Source: Streptomyces sp. TLI_171 (GTDB lineage Bacteria; Actinomycetota; Actinomycetes; Streptomycetales; Streptomycetaceae). Taken from it: a stretch of DNA of 64,000 nt. Positions 54,306-62,716 of this stretch are shown here, piece after piece (position 1 is the first letter of the stretch; each line of letters begins with the position of its first letter). The DNA is taken from contig NZ_RAPS01000001.1 in the NCBI RefSeq assembly GCF_003610255.1, positions 3,596,001-3,660,000 on the forward strand, given 5' to 3'. The notes beneath the pieces were generated by a model. It saw only the letters and a list, made by a program, of their open reading frames with translations. It had not been told where the DNA came from and made no database searches. The translations under genes and the position numbers were made by a program.

Positions 54306-56288
54306 ATGTTGGTGCTGTCCGTACAGATCGACAAGTTCCGAAACTTCACGAACGAGCAGACCATGACCGTCGACCCCGGCGTCACCTGCCTGATCGGGAA
54401 GAACGAGTCGGGGAAGACCACCATCCTCCAAGCCCTCCACCGGCTGAACCCCGCGAACAACCGGGACACATTCGACCTCACGAAGGACTACCCGCGCCGA
54501 CACCTGGCCAGGGACCGTCGGACGCACAACCTTCCCGACCTCGCACCCGTGACGGCGACGTTCGCCTTGGAAGAACGCGACCTGGACGCTCTCGAAGACC
54601 AGTGGGACGTGCGCCCCCCGTCCGACGCTCGCGTCGAGGCTGCTCGGACCTACGACGACAACCTCAAGGTCAGGATCATCTGCGACCTGCGCCAGGTCCT
54701 GGACTTGGTCTTCGACGAAGCGGGTATCGATGACCCCGACGACCGCAGCTATCTGGCCAGCGGCCACGAAAGCGCTGCGGAGGTCGTGGCTGCCGCGCAC
54801 GCGCGCTCGAAGGAGCTCAAGGCGGACAAGAAGACCGCCCGCGCCAAGGTCATTGACAAGGTGCCGACCGAGCTCAAGAAGTACCAGTTGCTCCTCGACG
54901 GCAACCTGAATGACGACCAGCACCAGGCGCTCGCGGACCTCCTCCCGAAGTTCTTCTACTTCTCCACCTACGAGCTCCTACCCGGCGAATGCGACCTCCA
55001 CAACCTCGCCGCCCGCGTCCAGAACCGCCGTCTGCTGCGCGGCGATGGAACCATGCTCTCTCTGCTGCGTCTGGCTGGCGAAAAGCCCGGGGACCTTCTG
55101 GACGAGGACTACGACAGTCGTAAGGCCGAGTTGCAGGCCGCGAGCATGGACCTCAGCCAGCAGGTCTTCGAGTACTGGAAGCAGAACGACGCCCTCACGG
55201 TTGTCTTCGACACCGACCTCGTGGCAATGTCCCCGAACACCGAGACCGGGCAGCCGGAGCCGCACCACCGCATCCTCAAGATCGAGCTGCGTGACGAGCG
55301 ACACGGAGTGGAGACCAACTTCTCCACCCGATCCACGGGCTTCCAGTGGTTCTTCTCGTTCCTCGCTGCGTTCAGCGCCTACCGCGACCGCGGGGAACGT
55401 GTGATGGTCCTGCTCGACGAGCCCGGCACCAGCTTGCACGGCGAGGCCCAGGGCGACTTCCTCCGTTACATCTATGGTGAGCTGGGCACCACGCAGCAGG
55501 TCCTGTACACCACCCATTCCCAGCACATGATCGACCCGACGCGGTACGAGACGATGCGCGCCATCCACGACCAGGCAACCCGGCAAGATCCGAGTCTGGG
55601 GGTAGTCGTCACGCCCGTGAGCCTGTCTGCGGACCCCAAGACAATCCTGCCCGTCGAGGCTGCTCTTGGGTACTCCGTCGCCCAACACCTCTTCCTGGGA
55701 GCCGGGCCGCTCCTGGCAGTCGAGGGCAGCAGTGACTTCGTCTTCCTGATGCGCGTATCGGACTACTTGATCAGCAGGGGCCGTACCGGTCTCGATCCGC
55801 GTCTAGCCATCATCCCGGTGGGCGGCGTGGGCAACATGCCGGCCTTCATCGCGGTCATGGGCCGGAGGCTGACGGTCCGCGCCATCATCGACGGCGCGGA
55901 GGCGACCAAGGTCACCTCCAAGGTATTCAGTGCGGCTGAGGCTGCGAACGTCGAGCCGTCCAGCATCATCGTCATCGGGCAGCTCAGCGGCCTGCCCGAT
56001 ACCGCTGACATCGAAGATCTCTTCACCGCCAAGGACTACCTCTGGCTCTACAACAAGGCCACAGGCAGCTCTCTCACTGAGACCGACCTGATCAAGGCAG
56101 AGAAGCCCACCCCGATCTTGATGCGCCTCAAGATCGCACGCGAGAAGCAGAATAAGCCTGGCGCCTTCGACCACGTTGGACCCGCCCACGAGCTCACTCG
56201 CAATCGCGACGAGTTCTTCAAGCAGGCCGACGACCAGACCCTCGACCGCTTCGAAGAAGTGTTCAAGAAGCTGAAGGTCGCCTCCTGA
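54306..56288 (+). CDS. OLD-family ATPase/Toprim protein
   Basis: A 660-aa protein of the OLD (overcoming lysogenization defect) type. The N-terminal ABC-like ATPase has Walker A GKNESGKTT (residues 31-39), a signature-like STRSTGFQWFFSFL and Walker B VMVLLDEPGTSLHG (about 371). The C-terminal Toprim domain has the Glu in LLAVEGSSDFVFL (about 472), the GGVGN loop and IDGAEA (about 528). The last motif lacks the second Asp usual in DxD, so nuclease activity may be altered. No UvrD-like GajB gene follows, so it is a stand-alone class 1-type OLD. AGGGAGGGAG precedes ATG 54306. It probably acts in phage defence. Confidence 0.85.
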   Translation: MLVLSVQIDKFRNFTNEQTMTVDPGVTCLIGKNESGKTTILQALHRLNPANNRDTFDLTKDYPRRHLARDRRTHNLPDLAPVTATFALEERDLDALEDQWDVRPPSDARVEAARTYDDNLKVRIICDLRQVLDLVFDEAGIDDPDDRSYLASGHESAAEVVAAAHARSKELKADKKTARAKVIDKVPTELKKYQLLLDGNLNDDQHQALADLLPKFFYFSTYELLPGECDLHNLAARVQNRRLLRGDGTMLSLLRLAGEKPGDLLDEDYDSRKAELQAASMDLSQQVFEYWKQNDALTVVFDTDLVAMSPNTETGQPEPHHRILKIELRDERHGVETNFSTRSTGFQWFFSFLAAFSAYRDRGERVMVLLDEPGTSLHGEAQGDFLRYIYGELGTTQQVLYTTHSQHMIDPTRYETMRAIHDQATRQDPSLGVVVTPVSLSADPKTILPVEAALGYSVAQHLFLGAGPLLAVEGSSDFVFLMRVSDYLISRGRTGLDPRLAIIPVGGVGNMPAFIAVMGRRLTVRAIIDGAEATKVTSKVFSAAEAANVEPSSIIVIGQLSGLPDTADIEDLFTAKDYLWLYNKATGSSLTETDLIKAEKPTPILMRLKIAREKQNKPGAFDHVGPAHELTRNRDEFFKQADDQTLDRFEEVFKKLKVAS

Positions 56289-56302
56289 CCTTCCTCCCCT
56301 AC

Positions 56303-56338
56303 CCCTACGGCCCTGTTCGTCAGAACAGGGCCGTAGGG
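56303..56338. terminator. Bidirectional terminator
   Basis: A perfect 16-bp stem (56303-56318 with 56323-56338) and loop GTCA, between the OLD gene and the convergent integrase gene. Confidence 0.85.
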
Positions 56339-56378
56339 AACCCCTCCGCTCACTCGCTTGCGAGCTGTCCTTGGACCG

Positions 56379-57605
56379 TCACTCTGCAATTTCCACGGCA
56401 GAGTCGCTCCAGAGCAAGCCACCGATCTTGGCGCCGACGTCGTGCAGCATCGGGTCGGTGACGTGCTGGTAGCGCTTGGCCATCGAGGCCGAGGACCAGC
56501 CCATGATCGCCATCACGATCCGCTCGGGGACGCCGAGCAGGAGGAGGACGGTCGAGGCGGTGTGGCGGGCGTCGTGGAGGCGGCCGTCGCGGATGTCGGC
56601 CTCGCGCAGCAGGCGCTTCCAGTGGTGGTAGTCGGTGCTGGGGTTGAGGGGCTGGCCGGTCTCGTCGGTGAAGACGTAGCCCTTCTCCACCCAGAGGTCG
56701 CGGGCGAGGGCGCGCTCGCGGTCCTGCTCCTCCTGGTGGTGGCGGAGGACGACGGCGAGCGGTTCGGGCAGCGGGACCGGGCGGCGGCCGGCGCGGGACT
56801 TGGTGTCCTTAGTCTCGCGGCGGACGGCCACCTTCTGCGGGCAGAAGCCGGGCTTGCGCCCGCAGCGGTCGCCGCAGCCGTGCGCGTACTTGGGCCGGAG
56901 GCGGCCGCGCCGGACCCAGGCGATGCCGCGGTCGAAGTCGACGTCCTTCCACTGGAGTCCGAGCACCTCGCCCTGGCGCAGGCCGAGGGCGAGGGCGAAG
57001 ATCCAGCGAGCGGAGTTCCGGCGCTGGCGGGCGGTGTCGAGGATCGCCTGGACCTCTTCGACCTCGTAAGGCTCGATCTCCTCCTCTTCGAGCTTCGGGG
57101 CCTTGGCGACGGTGGCGACGTTGCGGGTCAGGTGGCCGCGCCGGACGGCTTCGGCCAGCGCGACGCGGACGGTGCGGTGGGCCTGGTGGGCGGTACCGGC
57201 GGCGCTGCCGTTGGCCTGCATCCGCTTGTAGAAGCGCTCCAGGTGCTCGGGTTCGAGCTTCTCCAGGCGGTGGGCGCCGACGCCCGGGACGAGGTGGACG
57301 CGGACGGCGACCTCGTAGCCGTCATAGGTGTTCTCGCTGACGGTGCCGGAGACGATCTCCTTGATCCAGTGGGTCAGCCACTTGCCGACGGTCCACTTCT
57401 GGCCGGCCTTGGGCACGGTGCCGTCGTCGCGGAGCTTCTCCAGCTTCCGGACCTTAGTGGTGACCTCGGCGCGGGTCTTGGCGCTGACGTGGCGACGGTC
57501 GGGCGTGCCGTCGTCCTTGACGCCGACGGTGACGCGGCCGTGCCAGCGGCCGTCGTTGCCCTCGTAGATCGAGGAGTCGCCGTTGGGCTTGCGGGTGTTC
57601 GCCAT
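56379..57605 (-). CDS. Tyrosine integrase
   Basis: A 408-aa phage/AICE-type integrase. The N-terminal AP2-like region (IYEGNDGRWHGRVTVGVKDDG) and core-binding domain precede the catalytic domain. Arg is in LGLRQGEVLGLQW (about 207), HxxR in LHDARHTAST (about 342) and the nucleophile Tyr in SMAKRYQHVTD (about 378). A Cys-rich insert (CGDRCGRKPGFC) lies between. ATG 57605 is used; the longer frame upstream overlaps xis. It probably integrates element 2 at tRNA-Ser(GGA), about 2.4 kb to the left. Confidence 0.93.
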   Translation of the reverse strand: MANTRKPNGDSSIYEGNDGRWHGRVTVGVKDDGTPDRRHVSAKTRAEVTTKVRKLEKLRDDGTVPKAGQKWTVGKWLTHWIKEIVSGTVSENTYDGYEVAVRVHLVPGVGAHRLEKLEPEHLERFYKRMQANGSAAGTAHQAHRTVRVALAEAVRRGHLTRNVATVAKAPKLEEEEIEPYEVEEVQAILDTARQRRNSARWIFALALGLRQGEVLGLQWKDVDFDRGIAWVRRGRLRPKYAHGCGDRCGRKPGFCPQKVAVRRETKDTKSRAGRRPVPLPEPLAVVLRHHQEEQDRERALARDLWVEKGYVFTDETGQPLNPSTDYHHWKRLLREADIRDGRLHDARHTASTVLLLLGVPERIVMAIMGWSSASMAKRYQHVTDPMLHDVGAKIGGLLWSDSAVEIAE

Positions 57606-57616
57606 CGGTTCCCCTC

Positions 57617-57922
57617 TCAGGCCGCGAGGGTGACGGGCGAAGCGGCGGCCCGGGTGCGGGCGGCCATGTACTCCTTGAGCGCCTCGGCGGGCACGCGGCG
57701 GAGACGGCCGATGGTGACGGACGGGACCTCGCCGGAGGCGACGAGGGCGTACATCGTCGTCCGGCCGACGCCGAGTCGGCGAGCGGCTTCCTCGACCGTG
57801 AGCGCGACGAGGGTGGGGTCGGGCGCTTCCGTGGCGCAGGACAGGACGAGGCCGACGAGCTGCTGCTCGGTGAGGTCGAGCGCGCCGGCGAGGCGCGCCA
57901 GGGACAGGGGCGTTTCGGGCAT
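57617..57922 (-). CDS. Excisionase / MerR-like helix-turn-helix protein
   Basis: A 101-aa protein with a helix-turn-helix of the excisionase (HTH_17) family: LTVEEAARRLGVGRTTMYALVASGEVPSVTIGRLRRVP in pattern. A helical N-terminus of about 45 residues precedes it. GGAGGAA lies before ATG 57922. It ends 11 bp before the integrase start, the usual xis-int order, and is probably the directionality factor for excision. Confidence 0.88.
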   Translation of the reverse strand: MPETPLSLARLAGALDLTEQQLVGLVLSCATEAPDPTLVALTVEEAARRLGVGRTTMYALVASGEVPSVTIGRLRRVPAEALKEYMAARTRAAASPVTLAA

Positions 57923-58087
57923 GGAGGTTCCTCCCAACGGCGCGGGGCAACGCGCCGTCGTGGCGACTGGTGGGATGGGCGGTGGTCGGGGTTGGGCTTC
58001 GCGGCGTCCTCCGGTGTTCGTAGCGCCGGAGGACGGGCGGTGAGGAGGGACGGGGTCGGTGGGCGGGACCGGCACACTACGGCGGTC

Positions 58088-58153
58088 CCGGCCGGGAACC
58101 TAAAACGATCTTGGCCAGGCGGACTGGCCTGGCCTTTTTAGGTTTCCGGCCGC
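58088..58153. terminator. Nested hairpin with a T-tract
   Basis: An inner perfect 8-bp stem, GGCCAGGC (58113-58120) with GCCTGGCC (58127-58134), is followed by TTTTT on the plus strand. An outer inverted repeat (58088-58105 with 58136-58153, one or two mismatches, CCTAAAA / TTTTAGG) surrounds it. It lies between the xis and XRE genes and may work as a terminator or as an operator. Confidence 0.6.
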
Positions 58154-58213
58154 CTCCGGGCGACGATGGGTCCGCGAGGCCGGCGCGTCACGACGGGGTG
58201 CTGGCTGCGAGGG

Positions 58214-58735
58214 CTACTGGTCGGCGCCGGGAGGCTTGCGGAGCGGATCCCAGGGCGATTTGGGAGCCGGGTACCACTCGGTCTCGGCTCTGGCGGAGCC
58301 GACGTCGACACCTTGGGCCGTGAGGCGCTCGGCGATCTCGTCGTACTCGCGCTCGGCCTCTTCCAGCCGAGCCTTGGCAGCCTGCTCCAGGTCGCGGGCG
58401 GTTCTCCACTCCTGCTCGGCGGCCTGGACGCGGAAGCCGGCCTCCTGGAGTTCGTAGTCCGGCTCGTCGGGCCCGGCGACGGCCTCGGTCATGAAGTTGC
58501 CCACCGGGACGTTGAGCGCCTTGGCCAGGCCGATCACCTCGTCGAAGCGGAGCGGGCGGGTGCCGTTCTCGATCTTGGCGATCTGGGTCTGGTGGAATTT
58601 GAAGCCGAGCCGGGTCATGCGCTCGGCCACGTCCTCCTGGGAGAGGCGGGCGGCCTTGCGCAGAACCTTCAGGTTGTGGGCCACCAGGGCCTCGCCCTCC
58701 AGGGGCGTGAAGCGATGCACCATGAGGTTGACCAT
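58214..58735 (-). CDS. XRE-family repressor of element 2
   Basis: A 173-aa regulator with helix-turn-helix at residues about 20-78 (LKVLRKAARLSQEDVAERMTRLG..., HQTQIAKIENGTRPLRFDE), followed by a long helical, Glu/Arg-rich coiled-coil and a short tail. It sits between the int/xis pair and the divergent replication-type genes, the position of an immunity-like repressor. Start ATG 58735; ATG 58723 is also possible. Confidence 0.85.
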   Translation of the reverse strand: MVNLMVHRFTPLEGEALVAHNLKVLRKAARLSQEDVAERMTRLGFKFHQTQIAKIENGTRPLRFDEVIGLAKALNVPVGNFMTEAVAGPDEPDYELQEAGFRVQAAEQEWRTARDLEQAAKARLEEAEREYDEIAERLTAQGVDVGSARAETEWYPAPKSPWDPLRKPPGADQ

Positions 58736-59130
58736 ACCAACCTCCCTTCGCTTGAGATCGACAACGCGAGCGGACCATCAGAAGGTAACAGCATCATCTA
58801 TCCAACCTCCAAGGGACTGAAGGCAGTCTGCACGAAACCTTCACATTCGAGGCCAGCCAGCATAGATGCCCCTAGAGGTTGGGAAAAATATGCTGCAATA
58901 GCTTGACCGGGGGCATCCTGACATGCCTATGCTGTCGATGTCAGCATGAAGAACCCAACCGAAGGGAGGTTGAACGGGCCGAGGCGGCCCGAGCGCCCCT
59001 GCAGAAAACGCGAAGCCCCCGGCGCTACGAACACCGGGGGCTGATCGGAAACCTCGCCACCGCCCATCCCAGGACAGTCGACCTACGGCGGATCGGGTTG
59101 CCCCCCGAAGCCGCCGAGTGAGGAATCGCC
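58736..59130. promoter_or_regulatory. Divergent control region of element 2
   Basis: A 395-bp AT-richer region between the XRE repressor and the DUF3631 gene. It includes AAAAATATGCTGCAATAGCTT near 58890, GCATCCTGACATGC at about 58912, and a hairpin at 59014-59042 before the DUF3631 start. A 32-codon frame from 58946 (MKNPTEGRLNG...) has a weak case; it spans the hairpin and could be an attenuator leader. Confidence 0.45.
59014..59042 (+). terminator. Leader hairpin before the DUF3631 gene
   Basis: AGCCCCCGG (59014-59022) pairs perfectly with 59034-59042 around an 11-base loop. It has no T-tract. Placed 88 bp before the coding start, it may be an attenuator. Confidence 0.5.
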
Positions 59131-60441
59131 ATGACCGAGGGTACTGCCTCCCACCTCCCTCCCACAGCCCCTTCCGTGCCCGGCTGGCCGCCGGTCGCCA
59201 GGCCCGGCGAGCCCGGGGCCCGCTACGACACCTCTCTCGCCACCCCGTCCACAGGCTGTGGACGGGACTCCGCCGGGGTGGAGACCCCCACGGCCGCCGC
59301 CGGGGACTGGGTCGACGCGATGCCGGACGCCGAGGCCGGCGAGGGCTCCGAGGTGCTCGGGCAACTGAAGGACCTGATCGCCAGGTTCGTGATCCTGCCG
59401 TCCGAGCAGGCCCTGGACGCCGTGACGCTGTGGGTGGCGGCGACCCACCTGCAGGGCTCGTGGCAGCACGCCCCGCGCCTGGCGGTGGTCGGCCCGGCGA
59501 AGCGGTGCGGCAAGTCGCGGCTGCTGGACGTGCTGACCGAGACCGTCCACCAGCCGGTGCTGACGGTGAACTCGACCCCGGCGGCGGTGTTCCGCTCGAT
59601 CACCGAGGAGCCGCCGACCCTGCTGGTCGACGAGGCGGACACGATCTTCGGCAGCCCGAAGATGGCGGAGAAGAACGAGGAGATGCGCGGCCTGCTGAAC
59701 GCCGGTCACCAGCGCGACCGCTACGTGCTGCGGGTGGTCGGCAACGACCACACCCCGCGCAAGTTCCACACCTTCGCCATGGCGGCCATCGCCGGGATCG
59801 GCGACCTGCCCGACACGATCATGGACCGCTCGATCGTGGTCCGGATGCGCCGCCGCGCCGAGGGCGAGTCCGTCGCGCCGTACCGCACCAAGCGCGACAG
59901 CCCTTCCTTCCACGCCGTCCGCGACCGGCTCGCCCGCTGGAGCGCGCCGCTCGCCGACCGGGCCCTGAACTGGGAGCCGCGCATGCCGGTGGAGGACCGG
60001 GCGGCCGACACCTGGGAGCCCCTGGTGATCGTCGCCGACCTCGCCGGAGGCCCCTGGCCCCGCCTGGCCCGCCAGGCGTGCCGGCGGATGGTCGACGCCG
60101 AGGTGCAGACCGAGGAGGACAACCCCGGCGGCGCGCGGATCCTCGCCGACATCCGCCGCGTCTTCCACGCCGCCGGGGAGCCGGAGAGCATCGCCACCGA
60201 CCAGCTGCTGTTCACCCTCAACGGCGACCCCGAAGCCCCTTGGGCCGAGACCGGCCGGGGCGGACTGACCCCGCGCGGCCTCGGCGCGATGCTCCGCGAG
60301 TTCGGCATCTCCTCCGGCAACGTCCGCATGCCCGACGGAACCCAGCGCAAGGGCTACCTGCGCAACAAGTTCCTCGACGCCTGGCGCCGCTACTGCCCCA
60401 CCGTCCACCCCACCACCACCGTGGCGGGCAGCAGAGGGTGA
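59131..60441 (+). CDS. DUF3631 ATPase (replication-associated)
   Basis: A 436-aa P-loop protein. The first 75 residues are Pro/Gly-rich; the ATPase core has Walker A VVGPAKRCGKSRLL (about residue 120), Walker B TLLVDEAD and a DUF3631 domain (residues about 225-400). In mobile elements this domain usually follows a primase-polymerase; here it stands alone. I infer a helicase-like role in replication of the excised element, supported by the iteron-like region directly downstream. A perfect inverted pair of DnaA-box-like sequences lies in its 5' coding part (59247-59263). Confidence 0.8.
   Translation: MTEGTASHLPPTAPSVPGWPPVARPGEPGARYDTSLATPSTGCGRDSAGVETPTAAAGDWVDAMPDAEAGEGSEVLGQLKDLIARFVILPSEQALDAVTLWVAATHLQGSWQHAPRLAVVGPAKRCGKSRLLDVLTETVHQPVLTVNSTPAAVFRSITEEPPTLLVDEADTIFGSPKMAEKNEEMRGLLNAGHQRDRYVLRVVGNDHTPRKFHTFAMAAIAGIGDLPDTIMDRSIVVRMRRRAEGESVAPYRTKRDSPSFHAVRDRLARWSAPLADRALNWEPRMPVEDRAADTWEPLVIVADLAGGPWPRLARQACRRMVDAEVQTEEDNPGGARILADIRRVFHAAGEPESIATDQLLFTLNGDPEAPWAETGRGGLTPRGLGAMLREFGISSGNVRMPDGTQRKGYLRNKFLDAWRRYCPTVHPTTTVAGSRG
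59247..59263. promoter_or_regulatory. Inverted DnaA-box-like pair inside DUF3631 gene
   Basis: GTCCACAG-G-CTGTGGAC, a perfect inverted repeat; with flanks each half reads CCGTCCACA, fitting the Streptomyces DnaA-box form. It shares its 7-1-7 core with 22536-22550 in element 1. Confidence 0.45.
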
Positions 60442-60853
60442 CCGGCCCCGTGTTGCCGTCCCTGCCGTCCCAGCCGTAACAGCACAGGTCACCGCACCTA
60501 CCGCCGAGACGGAGCACCACGCCAAGACGGCACCGGCATCCGTACCAAGACGGCAGACGCCCCTGCCCGCCGCCGCCCCAGCCACGGGGTGCGAGCGGCG
60601 GGCCTGGCCGGGACGGCAACCACATCTGTCTTGTGCCGTCCCAGCCGTCCCTGCCGTAAAACCACAGGTCACACGCCATACGCCCGGGACGGACAAGCGT
60701 CCCGAGACGGATGACGCGACCGTCCCGAAACTGAACACCCCTCACGAAGCCGCACCCGCCAGCGGCCTCGGGGAGGGGCACCGAGACGGCAAGACGGCAA
60801 AGACGGCACTTCCGCACACCACCCCCACCCCACCTGCGAGGACCACCTTCCGC
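60442..60853. repeat. GACGGC/GCCGTC iteron-like cluster
   Basis: A 412-bp gene-free stretch with about fifteen copies of GACGG(C) or its complement. Two related direct-repeat blocks (60453-60492 and 60636-60675) each have three GCCGT-units followed by CACAGGTCAC. Three AAGACGGC/GAGACGGC units stand together at 60779-60802. Spacing of 9 bp within blocks looks like iterons. It could be an origin or a partition/regulatory site. Confidence 0.6.
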
Positions 60854-61636
60854 ATGCCCGTCACCCGCCCACGCCGCACGTTCCGCCCGGACGCCGTCCT
60901 CGTCCAGGCCGCCATCGCGGGCGCCCTGTCCTTCGCCCACCTCCACGACATCGCCGACGCCGCCGGACAGCACGGCTGGAAAGCCTGGGCCTACCCCGTC
61001 TCGGTCGACCTGCTGCTCGTCGCCGCCTGGAACCGGATGCGGACCCTGCGCACCACCGACCGCCCGGCCGGCACCGCCTGGACCTGGTTCGCCATCGCCC
61101 TGACCGCCTCCCTCGGCGCGAACGTCGCCACCGCCGGACTCCTCGACCTCGACCGCGTCCCTGCCTGGCTGCGGATCCTGGTCGCCGGATGGCCCGCCCT
61201 CGCCTTCCTCGGCGGCACCCTCCTCACCCACGGCACCACCACGGCTGGGGCCACCGCGAAGCCGGTACCTGACCTCGACGAGCTGCCGCTGTCCCAGGGA
61301 GCCGAGCCAACCGTGGTGCCCCTGGTCGTCGAACCCACTCCGACGACCCCGCCGGAGCGGCACGACCCGCCCCGCGACGAGCCGGCGGCCGACCCCGAGG
61401 ACATCCGGCCGGACGGGCGAGAACCGGTGGTCGGGACCAAGCGCACCGGCCGCAAGCCCGCCGCCTCGATGGACGAGCTGGTCGAGATCGTCCGCCCGGC
61501 CGTCGAGAAGCTCGGCATCACCCAGGCCCGGGTCAAGAAGATCCTGCGCGAGGAGGACATCCCGATCTCCAACGAGCGCCTCGCACAGCTGACCCAGCGT
61601 CTCAAGGACGAGCTGGCCGACTCGCAGGCGGCCTGA
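60854..61636 (+). CDS. DUF2637-like membrane protein
   Basis: A 260-aa protein with four hydrophobic segments in the first 130 residues (AAIAGALSFAHLHDIAD, YPVSVDLLLVAAW, WFAIALTASLGANVATAGLL, ILVAGWPALAFLGGTLL). A Pro/Glu/Asp-rich linker and a helical C-terminal domain (MDELVEIVRPAVEKLGITQARVKKIL in pattern) that may bind DNA follow. The build matches the DUF2637 protein of element 1, though with little close similarity. It probably serves plasmid spread or transfer. Confidence 0.78.
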   Translation: MPVTRPRRTFRPDAVLVQAAIAGALSFAHLHDIADAAGQHGWKAWAYPVSVDLLLVAAWNRMRTLRTTDRPAGTAWTWFAIALTASLGANVATAGLLDLDRVPAWLRILVAGWPALAFLGGTLLTHGTTTAGATAKPVPDLDELPLSQGAEPTVVPLVVEPTPTTPPERHDPPRDEPAADPEDIRPDGREPVVGTKRTGRKPAASMDELVEIVRPAVEKLGITQARVKKILREEDIPISNERLAQLTQRLKDELADSQAA

Positions 61637-61708
61637 CATCCCCGCCGCCCGACCGCCGGACGGTGCCGGGCGGGCGCCCCTCTTCCTCCCCTCCCCGGCC
61701 GGTGCGTA

Positions 61709-61743
61709 CCGGTGCCCCGCATGTCGCCGGTGCGGGGCACCGG
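61709..61743 (+). terminator. Hairpin after DUF2637-like gene
   Basis: A perfect 13-bp stem (61709-61721 with 61731-61743) and 9-base loop begins 73 bp after the stop codon. Confidence 0.75.
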
Positions 61744-61876
61744 AAGTCCCGCCCCCGCCTTCCGCACCGGATGACCCGGCACTGCCGAACCGGATCCCCA
61801 GCCCGACAACCATCCGCATCCCGCACGCACCGCTGCCCGTCGCACGCGTGTCCCGACAGAAAATCCGGAGGCCCCC

Positions 61877-62716
61877 GTGCCCAACCCGAACGACCGCCGC
61901 ATCACCGCCCGCGCCCTGCCCGAGGAGGGTTCCACGGGCGGTAGGCTGATCGGCCGTCTGCTTCTCGCGTTCGGCAACTCGGCTCCTGGCGGAGCCAGTT
62001 GTACCCAGTCTCCGACACTTCGCGCGGGACTGGGTGCCTCCGCCCCGGGGGTGGCGGAGGAGGCCCGGCGCGAGGGCGCGCCAGGCTGGGAGGTCCAGGC
62101 CGAGGGCGGCCCGGACCCGGACAAGCTCAACGCGCTGCAGCTCGACGTCCTCACCCCCGCCGATCAGCGCACCGCGCCGACGCTCGCCGCCGACGCGAGC
62201 GTGCGCGCGACACGAGACGCGTTCCTGCACGCGAACACCGCCGCCCTCGACGTCCCGAAACTGAACGCCCCCGAAGGCGCTCAACCGATGCCCACCCGCA
62301 AGTCCCGGAAGCGCACCGTAAGTCGTCGCGAGAGGCGGGTCGGGCCGGTCAGCTTCGCCGAAGGCGAGTACGCCGAGCTCCTCGACGCCGCCCACCGCCA
62401 CGGCTACGGCGGCACGATCTCCGGATACCTCGGGGACATCGCACTCGCGTTCATCCGGGGGGACTTCACCGTCGACCTACCCCTGCACACCGACCGCCTC
62501 GCGCTGCAGGAGTTCCGGGCCGAACTCCTGCGGGAGGTCAACGCCATCGGCAACAACGTCAACCAGATGGTCCACGTGCTCCACCGCGACGACCGCCTCG
62601 AACCGGACAGCCGCGAGCGCCTGATCCGCTTGGAGCACCTGCTCCTCGACATCGCTGAAGCCCTGCTCATCCCCACCGCCCACCACACCGTTCCCGAAGG
62701 AGGCACAGCAGCGTGA
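61877..62716 (+). CDS. MobC-like relaxosome protein
   Basis: The frame is open from GTG 61877 (GGAGG 6 bp upstream) for 279 aa, but only the part from about residue 138 (ATG 62288, MPTRKSRKRTVSRRERR) looks like a MobC protein. That part has a basic N-terminus, SFAEGEYAELLDAAHRHG and LLREVNAIGNNVNQMVHVL, the classic MobC helix. The first 137 residues are unlike the family and are encoded over three consecutive hairpins, so translation may really begin at 62288. MobC helps the relaxase open oriT. The stop overlaps the relaxase start (GTGA). Confidence 0.75.
   Translation: MPNPNDRRITARALPEEGSTGGRLIGRLLLAFGNSAPGGASCTQSPTLRAGLGASAPGVAEEARREGAPGWEVQAEGGPDPDKLNALQLDVLTPADQRTAPTLAADASVRATRDAFLHANTAALDVPKLNAPEGAQPMPTRKSRKRTVSRRERRVGPVSFAEGEYAELLDAAHRHGYGGTISGYLGDIALAFIRGDFTVDLPLHTDRLALQEFRAELLREVNAIGNNVNQMVHVLHRDDRLEPDSRERLIRLEHLLLDIAEALLIPTAHHTVPEGGTAA
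61981..62060. other. Candidate oriT: three adjacent hairpins
   Basis: GGCTCC/GGAGCC (61981-61996), ACCCAGTC/GACTGGGT (62003-62010 with 62028-62035) and CCTCCGCC/GGCGGAGG (62037-62044 with 62053-62060) follow one another just before the MobC domain and relaxase. A run of inverted repeats beside mob genes is typical of a transfer origin. No nic site can be assigned. Confidence 0.45.

Noticed and set aside
56358..58043. 561-aa plus-strand frame opposite int and xis
   Set aside because: It runs antisense to a tyrosine integrase with all catalytic residues and has shadow-frame composition.
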